From NCBI GenBank assembly GCA_964017155.1, contig OZ024865.1:12021386-12085385 (forward strand): 64,000 nt of DNA, written 5' to 3'. Made by a program: the position numbers and the translations under genes. Source of the DNA: Oasisia sp. SBJ-2009 (Eukaryota > Annelida > Polychaeta > Sabellida > Siboglinidae). The notes beneath the pieces were generated by a model that was not told the origin of the DNA, ran no database searches, and saw nothing but the letters and a program-made list of their open reading frames with translations. How positions within the stretch are numbered: the first letter of the stretch is position 1; the number at the start of each line of letters is the position of its first letter. Positions 1-12,400 of the stretch are shown here, one piece after another.

Positions 1-3000
1 ATCCATGCTTCGCATTACGACTTGCGCTAGACTATCACTTTAGCTTCCCGGGCCCGGGGTTTGGGTCAACAACGCACAATGGTAAGAACAAATAATAACA
101 ATGTAATTCGTTACATAATTCCGATCAATGAGACTAATATAGCACGACGTCATCATGCGTTCTGTATACAATTTCAAGCGTTCGTGTCAGAACCGGATAT
201 TGCCGCTTCAGTCGAATGGCAAGTTTTAAATAGCAAATAAAATGTTAACTAGTTCACGGTGCTGGTTTGATTACTTAATCCAAAATCCAGTTATTTAGAC
301 GGCGGCGCGAAATGCCTTATTTAGCGCGGTTGCTGGCTCACACAATGATAGGCTACATTTCGCACAAGTGACAACAATATGAATGATCCAAACAAATGTA
401 TGTAATTGTTGCACTAAATGCAACAACGCTAATTATATCGCTGTCACACTAAACGCATGATTGAACTACATACTGGATAAAGCGTTGAACAGATATCACT
501 ACGATGATGCACGATGCCAACCAACAGCGCGAGATTTAAAAAAACTGTCGCCCAGCCGCTAGTAGAAATCCGTTCAATGGCGCTGAGCACTCGGTCAAAC
601 GCGTTACTTAGTTTGGTTGCTATGCACGTGCAGTAAGTTACGCTTCAATACATATAAAATGTCTTGTATACGTTTTGTCAGATTAACGAATGCTACATTT
701 CTGACAAGTTTTATCGCCATATCAATAAAAATATTCAATTCACCCTTCTCGCACTTTTCGCGGAAATTTGCTCAGCTTACACCGTAGCCAATATGCACGC
801 GCTGTCAACTTTGACAGTGATTTGTCTTATTTTATCACTTGCGGCAAACATCGGAACACATGCACTAGGCTAATCCCTTACATATCTATGACAGAACAAG
901 CTCAAGCTGTAATCCCAAATCCAGTTATAAATTGAATGGATGGCATAGGCTATTATTTAGACCGCGCAGCGAATTGCCTTACTTGGTGAGGTGTCTATAT
1001 CTACCTGATAAAAAACGAATTTCTTCCCCGTGCCATCTCTTAGTAGCTGTTGACTATGTTAATTCAATGATATAATTATTATATCACAACACCATCCACT
1101 GTTCAAACAGCCTCCCCTTTCTGCAGATCACGTGGCACTTGGTCACACACTGATAGGCTATATTTGGCACAAGATAAACGACCAAAAATGTATGTCATTA
1201 TTGTACTACATCCACCAATGCAAATTACATAGCTGTCACAATAAACGTCTAATTGAACTACTGCATGAAGCGTTAAATATGCATCACTATGATGCCCACT
1301 ACGGTGCCCACTAACAGCGCGAGATGTCTAAAGCTGCCGCCCAGCCGTGACCAGGAATCCGATCAATGGCGCTAAGCGCGCAGTAAAACTCGTTGCTTAG
1401 TCCGGTTGCTATGCACGTGCACTGAGCTATGTTTGAATAAACATCAAATTTCTTTCATATGTTTTCTCAGATTGGCAAACACTACATTTCTGTCAAGTTT
1501 TATCGCCATACGAGTAAAAGTATTTAATTCAACCTTCCCGCACCATACGCGGAAAATTGCTCGGCTGAGACCATAGACAACACGCGCGCTGTCAATTTTG
1601 ACACTGATTCGTCTTATGCTGTCACTTACGGCAAACATCTGAACAGATGCACTACACTACACGTACATATGCCACTACAGTTTCTAATATGTCATGAATT
1701 AATTTATCACGTTTTATTTACCCAATTATATATCATACACAGTAGGAATTCTCAATTTCATGTCTCAATTGCATCGCATTACGACTTGCGCTAGACTATC
1801 ACTTTAGAGGCCCGAGCCCGGGGTTTTAGTCAAACGTATATAAACGAAAGATGACATAATAACAGTGCAATTCGTTACATACTTTCAATCAATAACACTT
1901 ATATACTATTACACGATAGCACGACGTCACCATGCGTTCTGAATTCATTTTCAAGCCTACGTATCAGAAGCGGTCGTTGCCGCTTCAGTCGAATGGTGAC
2001 TTTTAAATGTCAAATTAAATATTAACAAGTGTACAGTTCTGATTTGATTACTTAACTGTAATTATGCCAGTACTACTGGTGTGTCGAGCCTTATCTCCAA
2101 ACACAGTTATAGATTGAATGGATGGCTGGTTATTTAGAGCGTGCAGCGAACTGCCTTATTTAGTATAGTTGACATATGCAAACGAATGACCAACAAACGA
2201 ATGTGTTCCCATGTTATCTCATAGTAGCTATTAACTATGTATATTCGATAATATGTGTCACAACATCATCCAATGTTCAAACTGCCCTTCCTGCAGATCA
2301 CGTGGTACTTGTTCAGACAATGATAGGCTACATTTTGCACAACAAGATGAACGACCCCCACAAATATATGTGATTAATTGCTGTACTAAATGCAACAACA
2401 TTAATTATATCGCTATCACAATAAACGTATAATTGAACTACTGGATAAAGTGTTGAATATAATATTATCACTACGAGGATGCACGGTGCCCAGTAACAGC
2501 GCAAGATTCCAAAAGCTGCCGCCCAACCTCGACCAAAAATCCGGTCTATGGCGCTAAGCGCGCACTGAAACGCGTTGCTTAGTTTGGTTGCTATGCACGT
2601 GTACCGAGTTCTGTTTGAATAAACATTAACTTTCTTTTATAGGTTTTCTCAGATTAGCGAACACTACATTTGTGACAAGTTTTATTGCTATACGAATAAC
2701 AATATTCAATTAACCCTTCGCGCACCTTGCGCGGAAAATTGCTCGGCTTACACCGTAGCCAATATGCGCGCGCTGTCAACTTTGACAATGATTTATCTAA
2801 TTTTTGTCACACGCGGCAAAGATCTTAACAGACGCACTACACTGACCCGTTATAGATGTCATTACAATTACTAACATGTCATGAATTCCTTTGCTGGGTT
2901 TTATTTGTCCAATTGTATTTCATACATAGTAGGAATTCTTAATTTCAGGTTTCGCATTGTGACTTGCGTTAGACTATCACTTTAGCGTCTCATGCCCAAG

Positions 3001-4375
3001 GTTTGGGTCAACACATATAAAGATATGACAACTTAATAACAATGCAATACTTTACATACTTCCAATGAATAACATTGATAGATTGCATGGTAGCATGGCG
3101 TCACGAAGCGTTCTGAGTTCATTTTCAAGCCTCTAGGCCCGTAGCAGAAGCGGTCGTTGCCGCTTCAGTTGAATGGTGACGTTTAAATGGCAAATTAAAT
3201 ATTAACCAGTTTAATGTGCTCTTTTGATTAGTTAACTATAATTATGCCAATATTACTTATTTATCAAGCTGTATTCCCAAATACATTTACGAATTGAATG
3301 GATGGCACGTTATTCAGAGCGTGCAGCGAAACGCCTTAAAGTAGCCTATATTTAGTGGGGTTGCTATGTATGGAAGTTCTATCTGACCAACGAACGAATT
3401 TCTCCCCTCATTTAGTTAACTATGTATATTCGATAATAAGTAATACATATCGCAACATCCAATATGTTCAAACCATTCTTCCTGCAGCTAACGCCGAACT
3501 TACTCTCACAAGTATAGGCTACATTCGACACAATACGATTAACAACGAAAACAAATCATTTTTAATTATTGTAGTAGGTCGCAATGCTTAAATCCCTGTC
3601 CATGTAAACATATAATTAAACTACTGGATTAAAGCCTAGAATATGCAGTTACTGCGATGCCCAATGCCCAATAACACGGAGCCCGACAGCGGCATAGCGC
3701 CGCGAGACTTCAAAGGCTGCCGCACAGCCGCGACCTGAAACCCGGTAAATGGCGCTCAGCGCGCAGTGAAACGCGTTGCTTAATTTGGTTGCTATGCACG
3801 TCCACGGAGTTCTACTCGACCATATTCAAAACTTCTTTCATATATTATCTCAGATTGATGAACCCTACATTTCTGACGAGTTTTATCCGCTTACAATAAA
3901 AAGCGGTCAATTCACCCTTCCCGCACCTTACGCGGAAATCTGTTCGGCTGCCACCATAGCCAATATACGCGCGCTGTCAACTTTGACAATGACTCGTCTT
4001 ATTTTATCACTTGAGGACAATTTCTGAACATATGCACTACACTGATCCCTTATACATATCATTACTGTTCTTAACATGTCAACAATTACTTTGTTTTGTT
4101 TTATTTGTTTAAATTTGTTCACACACTGTTGGAATGATCAGTTGCAGGTCTTCATGCATCGCTTTTCGACTTGCGGTAAACGATCGCTTTAGCCCCACCG
4201 TATCCAAGTTTTTGGTGAAACACTAATATAAGTAAACCGAATTAATAACATTGGAATTCTTTACATACTTCCGATCAAAAATATGGATATACTGCATGTT
4301 AACACGATGTTGCCATTCATGTTGAATTCCTTTCCATGCCTGCGCGTCAGAACCGATCGTTTACACTTCTGTTAA
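1..4375. repeat. Satellite array, unit about 1.2 kb, four diverged copies
   Basis: The same ordered landmarks recur along this stretch. The string GACTTGCGCTAGACTATCAC occurs at about 20 and 1780, with variants at 2961 and 4168. TTGGTTGCTATGCACG recurs near 613, 1405, 2583 and 3785, giving spacings of 792, 1178 and 1202 bases, so one unit has lost about 390 bases. GATAGGCTACATTT recurs near 349, 1150, 2325 and 3515. Copies differ by many substitutions and small indels, so the array is old. It runs off the left edge, so the true copy number is unknown. Short frames inside it are broken differently in each copy and are not genes. Confidence 0.9.
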
Positions 4376-6481
4376 AGAAACTAACAATTGTCTGTTTGCA
4401 ACATATTTATCCTTATTTCACAGTAACAATGCTAATTTCACTAGGTAACATTAATATGTCTATATGTTTGATGAAATTAAACAAACTAGCAAGTCGCACT
4501 CATGGTACGTAGGCCAAGTAATTGATCTACCACGATTATAAGACGGCTGTGACAATTCTTGACAAGTATGTGTTATGTCATCTAATCAACGCTATATTTA
4601 ACAATATTGTTCACCATAATATATAACATATCATTGTCACCGATGTTTAATACCATGTGAACGTGATAAAAAGGTAACGTGCATTCTTCAATGTATAAGT
4701 CTAAGACCATATGACAACAAGACGTAATACAGTAGGTTTTAATCATTAAAATTTAAACTAACTTGTAACACGGATAAAACAACAGTAATGATCTCCAATG
4801 TATACTATCCCACGACAAGTATACTGACAAAGTTCAGACGTTTTGTGTTCAAACCTGTCAAAGCAGCTTAAGGCAAAGTGCAAAACCTTACACGTCGAAA
4901 AAAGAAGACTCGTGTAATGCTGACTGAGGATAACGCACAATCAACACTGAATAGAACCGTCTACTTTCGTTGCATTTAACAGTAATTAGAACATAATGAA
5001 AACACAATAACTTAACATATGCAAGTATAATACACATCTGTCAAATATGCAACATTCATATCAAACGACAAGAAATTCATATAGTCAGCGCCAAGACAGA
5101 ACCTGGAGGCCTACACAGCGTGGTACAATGCCAGTTCAAATTAAAACTTATTTAGGTTTTCCTATTGTATAATTCTTGCCTTATCTGATGTGATGCAGCT
5201 GTATAAATGATAGAATGTTTTCCTCTACGAAGATTGGAAATGGTGAGGGATGTTACGGTTTCATTGGCATATTTTTGTTTTGTTTGAAAAACGTCCCGTC
5301 AGGTAATAACCGTGTTACAACGAAATAATCATGTGGTCATTGTAATCACTGGGTAAACCCACTGGCTGGTGTGACAGGCGGCATGATAAACTGAACGTAG
5401 CGCTACTGACAGCTCCTAACTTATGCAATGAAATTCAGTGGCGAATTTAGCGAAATACTAACCAGTCTACGGCAAATTTCTTCTGGCATGTTTGCGCAAC
5501 GAACAAATTTGTCGCGTTATTTCCAAAGGATTGTGACGCCACCGTCGGAGAAAAGATCGTTTCGTGCCAACTTAGAACTTGCAGCCGTGTTCCGAGCAGG
5601 CGACGGCACAACAACGTCACGTGATCGTGTTTGATCACGTGATCAATGTTTCGCACACACGTGGCCCGAAGTTTAGACGGAAGGCGATCGAATTGTAAAC
5701 AAAGGAGCGCCTTCAGTGCATTTTTTGGTGGGCATGGTTATCGACTCTAATTAATTAATGTAACACAAACTCAACCCGCTATTTAGGTGTACACTGTATA
5801 TATCAGGTCGTAGTTTATTCGTAATATACATTTATGTTTGTATTTTAGTTAAGGCTGGGACGTGAACATTAACAACAGTGACACCCTGGGCCTGGAATCT
5901 GGATTTGGTCCGACCCGGTCGATGTTAGCGACCTGTCAATAATAATATGCTGCATAACTCAAACCCAGTTTACACCACACTCTACATATTACAATAAAAT
6001 GTGGTTGTTGCAACACGATGCATGTATTACAATAATTTTACTGCTATTCAAACTATAAAAAAATTGACCAATAACCGATAGCACGTCGGTCCAATTGATG
6101 TCAGGACACCTACGCATGTTTGGATGACGTCACGATTCCGCGCCGCGTTTCAATAAATCCGACTGCTCCAGTGTATTGTTGACATGATACAGCTGGTGTA
6201 ATATAATAATACATCCTCGAGTTGAATTTAATATGTAGTCCTTTACAAACAGTGTAAGCGTTGAGTAACCGGTAACGGTGATCGACGGTAACGGCAAGCT
6301 GACACGACCCTGGCCCGTCGTCTAATGGCCTCGTCTAGCCCTCGCCGCTCTTTCTAACTTCGAGACAGGAGAGCGCCGAAGCGCACAAATAACAACATTG
6401 ACAGCGGGCCAAAAGTTAGTTCCTGGGGGCATTTCCATTGTACCATTGTAGCGAAATAACCGCTGCCCATTGGTCAGTCTT
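4376..6481. other. Upstream region of Orai, no gene seen
   Basis: This is AT-rich sequence without a supported coding region. The last 400 bases become GC-richer and probably hold the Orai promoter and 5' UTR; an inverted CCAAT (ATTGG) lies just before the start codon. Three CACTG-type E-boxes of the form CACGTG cluster at 5618-5663. The small frames at 5428-5656 overlap this cluster on both strands and have no recognisable similarity. Confidence 0.5.
5612..5665. promoter_or_regulatory. Cluster of three CACGTG E-boxes
   Basis: Perfect CACGTG cores lie at 5618, 5636 and 5658. The first two sit in the near-palindromic contexts GTCACGTGAT and ATCACGTGAT. Such sites bind bHLH-ZIP factors of the USF, Myc/Max or MiTF/TFEB type. 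The cluster is about 0.85 kb upstream of the Orai start codon. That it controls Orai is inference. Confidence 0.35.
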
Positions 6482-9400
6482 ATGGATCGCAGCAGTAGTT
6501 ACTCGCAATGGTTAGCTGAATCTTACGTGCACAAAATGGTCAGCCAACATTCACGACACGCCGCGTCCTGGCGACGACTTCAACTCGCCCAGGCGAAATT
6601 GAAGGCTTCCAGTCGAACGTCCGCACTGCTCTCAGGCTTTGCAATGGTAAGTGGCCCCGAGTTTAGCCCAGCTAAGACGGAAGGGAGGTCGTGTTTCTTC
6701 CTGTCACTTTGTATTACACAAGTTAAGACGCCATGGGATTAAGAAAGACCACAACACGATACACTGCAATTATTAGTTACAATTTATTACAACATAGCTT
6801 GGACATATGTTTTTTGTGTGATAACTGATAATGCTAGCTGTCTTTTTAACTTTACATAGTGATAGTATGGGTTTGTTATACATGATATTAAGACGTAGTC
6901 TCATGTCTGACAATATGTAACATGACATAAGTTAAAGCAGCTGTGACCAGCCTTAGACAGACGTAGACTGAAACCCAATTCCATGACCCTTAAATTCTTA
7001 ATGGCCTTGGCCCTTGCGCAGGCGTTGGCTTAATGCCTGTGATACGTACGATACTATTAGTCTATACTACGTGTCCTTTTGATATAGTGTACAATTAACC
7101 GTAACACTTTGACATATAGGGGCGTACTGATCAAAATGATTAGCAATCATTTGTGGTGGACAGTTTAAGTTTAGGTTACAAAGTTCTGACTAGTGAATAG
7201 TACACTTAGTGGATGGTATACTTTTAAGATGACATAACAAAGTTGATTGAAATGTAAGTATTATAAAACTGACAGTTTTGCCCGGTCTGGCGATGCCCAT
7301 TGTTGAGGGAACTTATTTAAATTTGATCAGTTATACAGCTAAGCTACAATATCTTTAGTGAACTGGACATCAAGAAAATTATTTTCTTGTCACCTTGCTG
7401 TAAATATCTATGTGGATTTGACTGTAGGTGGCCATGGTGGAAGTCCAGCTTGACCACGGCATGTCGGAGGGCTGGCTCATAGCCTTCAGCATTTGTACCA
7501 CCCTGGTCATTGTGATTCACCTTCTCGCACTCATGGTCAGCACCTGTATACTGCCCAATGTGGAGGCGCTCAGTAACACTGGACACAGGTGGGTCAAGGT
7601 CAACAGGAGCGTGACTGAGTGTGAAAAATAGTCACACAGAAAAAGTCACACGAAAAAGTCACGCAAAAAAGTCACAAGTTTAAATAAATTTTGTGAACTT
7701 GCAGTGGTTGTAATTAATGGGATGACATCTCCTGGATTGACTCGTTGATGTTGGGCCTTGTTTCCAGAACTTGCGAGATGCTTTTTTGCCTGAAAATGCA
7801 TGTTATAATACTTATATAATTAATTTTTAATGTTTTTTTAAATACAAATTTATTTTATTGTTTAAACCTGGCATTTCAATGTGCTGTGAATTAGTGTCAA
7901 GAAGTACCAAATTATTGTATTGTTACGTGTACAACTGAAAAAGAACAGTATCTAAATGCATAAATGATCAAATATTATAATTATCAGTCAGACCATTCCA
8001 ACCATTTTTTCCACTTTCTGCAGGACGCTGCAGTTAAAGTGTTATCAACAGTAAGTTATAGGACCCTCAATTCCATTTTGCCTGTCTCGTTTCAGATTCA
8101 TTTTGCAATAAATTTGAGCCTTCTAATGCCCTCTATGTTATGGCTGTGTATGACATGCCAACTCAGGTATGCAAATTCAGTAGTTTGTTTCGGTGAAATA
8201 ACCATACAAGTTATTTTTCACCATGTCTACTGGGTTTTCATTCTTCAAAAAGTAATTATATTTTCACACATTTTCAAGTTATCTAGTGTGACAGTGAAAC
8301 TTCTGAATTATTTCAATAGAAAATGTGCACTTGTAATACAAGCATATGTAGGGAGATTGTCTGATCCATAATCATCTCATTAAACTCAGATTGTTCATTT
8401 GTTTTAACTGTAAAATCATGTCATAGTACTTAGTAAACACATGTATTCTTATGTTCTGAATGTACAGATATGCTTCAAATAAAATAGAAACAACTTATCA
8501 ATTCAATATTGCAGTCAGCTGTCTCTCAAATCCTAGAATACTGACAGTATTCTAGGATTTGAGAGACAATTCATGAAATATCATAACTCAACATGGGCAT
8601 AATTGTGCTCAACTCCCCGGTATGTCAGTATTTCCACTGAGTAAAATTATGGGTGAGGAGGTAGCATGGGCTGAACAAGAACCGATGGCATGATGTGACA
8701 CTGTGGATCTGGAGGCATGGCTACCCAGAATTATTTTAGAAACTACCCTCAAAGTGGTACATTCTGAAGGGTGTTCTAAGCTATTCCCTGGGATATAGAG
8801 GGGAAACAAATGCATAACTACAAGGTAGCAGTGTGTATATACATGTGTATAGCAAGAAATAGTGATGAGGTGGCAATTTTGGTATATTTTAAGCGAGGTG
8901 GCTTAGAAAAACAGCGACGTGACCCACCTCACTCATCATATATCAGGGGAAACCCTGCTTTGTAATGGATACACCAATCTGGATAAAATTTGGATGTGAG
9001 GTTACACTGCCAGAAATAGGCCTCTGCCATGTAAACAGTGTGATTTCAACAAAGACAAACTGTTAATTAAAACACTTTTGTGTGGTCAGCATATTATAGT
9101 TATGTAAAATGTAATATTTACACTGTCTGGCATGATTTTACAATGAAAACAATTGGGCTGATTATGTGGAAGTTTGCAAAATATGTTACTATTATAAACA
9201 TTCACAATATCAAAGGGAATTGTGGCTATGATCTACAGATCAAAGTATTTAAATTGTAACACATCTCTAAGCACATCATGGTGGCTGTATGCAATCAGCA
9301 GATATATTATAGTATTCCTGTTAAGAACATGATGATGATAATAATAATAATACATAAACCATGTAGGGAACAGACATTTCCAACTGCACATTTGTCACGG

Positions 9401-12400
9401 TATTTGAATTTTGCGCACTCTTCAGATTGGAGCATCAGTGAACCTGAGAAGTGATGGGCTAAATCTGTTGAGAGAGTTTGTTTTAAATGGAGGCAATCTG
9501 GTCACTTTCATTGTTTAATCTTGTTATACAGTCTATATAATATATATATATTTATACAGTATTTATATATATTATGCACTGGGCATGTGTATTTTAGTTT
9601 ATGCTCCGATAAACTGACACTTAAATTACATTAAAATTAATATTAAGATATTATTGACATGATCTTTATATAAACCAGGTCTGAGGTCAGTTATATAACA
9701 CATCGCAGGGTAATTTATTACTATTATTTAGTTTCTGTCATATTGCTGTTGCTATTACATGTCGATTCTGTTAATTGTTTTTATTACATTTGAAGTAATT
9801 ACAATTACATTTTCCATAAGAACTATATAGTACATGACATTGAATAAATGTGTATCACAAAAATTACTTTTATTTTTTACAAAAATATACAGCCTAACAC
9901 TGTTTAAGGTGGACATCTTTTTCATTTAATATAGAAATGAATGCAAAAAGTAGAGACACAGACACTTAACTTAGGGGATTATATAAAACAAGTGTAATTA
10001 AACCATGACATTTTACTGCTGCTAGACTGACAGTTAATTATTGACACAAGTATAGATGCTTACGGACGTCTTTCACACTTTGGTTGCCTAGTAGTGGGCA
10101 GGCAGTAACTAAGTCCACCTCCGTGTGTGAACAATATACTGGACTAGATGTGGGCAGATGATAATAACATATGACAAAACTAGTGGAATGGTCTTTTCTT
10201 GTAAATAATAAAATTATACTACAAATAAGTGCAATTTAAACTGGACTAGACGGTCAAGGCCAGTAATGTAAATGGGCCAGTTACTGAATTAGTGTTACGT
10301 TGCTTCATATTAATTAATTAATTAATTAATTTTAGTAATATTGTGTTGTGCTCTTGTTAAACCTATTACTTCAGCTTCCTTTTTCAATCTTTATAGTTAC
10401 CAAATTACATAATTATTATCATTTATATACTAGGTTAAAATGGGGTCACCCAAGGCCTAGTATAAACTGGATATATGTCACAATATGCTGACTGTCCAAA
10501 TGTAAGTACGTAAGTGATTTCCAACAACTTAATTCAAGAGGTATGCATGTCATCATTTCATAGATACAATTTTCAACATGCAAATAAAAAAGTGTTCATA
10601 ATTTTTGGAATGAACAGAAGGCAAATATGTATTGTTTACAGCCAGTATAGTTGCCATGTGTACATATACAGTATAAATGCAAAATACAATAACTACACTT
10701 CAAACCTGTGTTTTAGTAAAGTTGAATTAAATATTTACATAAGACAGAAACCGCTGTACATACTGTCACCCAAATTCACAAATAACAAGCTTGGCTAATT
10801 CCGAGAAAATCTCCACTCCAACTCCAGTATACACAATTATTTCTTGCCAAAAATTATTAAATTGTTAATCACTGATTTTGTTGTCATCATTTTTATTTGT
10901 CACTGTTATAACCAGTATCAAGGCCTGCTACATTCCTTATTATTATAAGACTCTAACTAATGCCCGCATGATCTATTTTGTCTATATACAGTCTCGGTCT
11001 ATTGGTTAAACACTTAATATGTGGTGGGCTGTCTGTCTGTGTGTCAACTAGTTTTGTTTAGGTTATTTATTTAAGTTAATTTGTTAAAGCCTGCCATAAT
11101 TTATGTTGAATACATCCGTTTTAAGCTATGATTGTCATCAGACCTAAGGCCACATCTTCGAATATGTCATTGCACTGCCAAGTAAACTTACAAGAACATT
11201 ATTTAAATAACAAATTAAAACATAGTTTTCATTATTAGTATAATAGAATAGTTTTGGTTTCTACTGTGTAACATGATGTTATATGAAAAAATTATCAGAT
11301 TGCCTCCTTTTAAGAATTGAATGTTTAACTATTATTAGTGTTATTGTTGTGTTAAGAATTGTTAAATAATTATTCGAAATGGTATACGTGTTAGCTATGT
11401 GAAGTTTGTTGAATGCTATATAATGTGCAGTAAATGTATTCAAGTTTTTTACTGTTGCTATGACATTTGTTGTGCCTCTTACTATATCATGTTGACTACT
11501 AGAAGGTTTGCTAAGTCATGTGATAACTACTACAATGTTTGCTATGTTACATGGTATGTTGTGGGTTTAATATTTACTTGTGTTCTATTGCTTGTGGAAT
11601 TTATTATGTGTGCCATGGCATATTTACTGAGCCGGTATAATGTCAGTCAGGCTGACTGTCACATCCTGATTAACCAGGAATCTAACTAGACCAGTGTCTG
11701 ACACAAGTGTTGCACTTATCAGCCTTTACAACAGCCCACTATGTAAAGCCAATAATTTAGTTATTTATCAAGTTTATCTGTTTTAACCTTTTGAGTGTCT
11801 GAGGGCTTCAAATCAGGACTAGAAATGGGTTTACATAATGAATCATATAATAAAAATGACACGCCATAATTATATAAATGTATACATTTTCTGAATCAGA
11901 ATGGAATTATTTGTATACTGGGATGTAAATCATTGTTTTGTGGCTAATATAAACAAGTTACAATATCATTTACATTTGTAAAAAAACTAAGATGGCTGAA
12001 AAAATATATAACAATTTGTTTTTTTATTTTATGATTCCTGCACAATTATAAGCAACAATCCTGTAAATTATTATAGCATGCTAAGACAAGGTATATATTT
12101 CAAGTAAAACAACAGTTATATTCATTTTGACATGTAACGATCATTGTATACACTAGTACAAAACCCCAAAAATTTTGGGTTCAGGCTCTATGAGGTTAAT
12201 AAATAATACTGTCAAAATTTCCACCACAACTGACTAGCAGTTTGTGAAGTATACATTTTATAAATAACTTTTTGGGGTGTCTATTCATGGGCTCGTTTCC
12301 AGCTCTCATGCTGTAAGCAAACTATGATTCAATGACAATAGCGTCTCCTGATAGGGTCGTTTGATAAGGATTCTGAATACACCATTGCCGTTGCCTAGTG

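Noticed and set aside
8520..8568. miRNA precursor
   Set aside because: The stem is perfect but has a three-base loop and only 23 pairs, unlike a normal Drosha/Dicer substrate.
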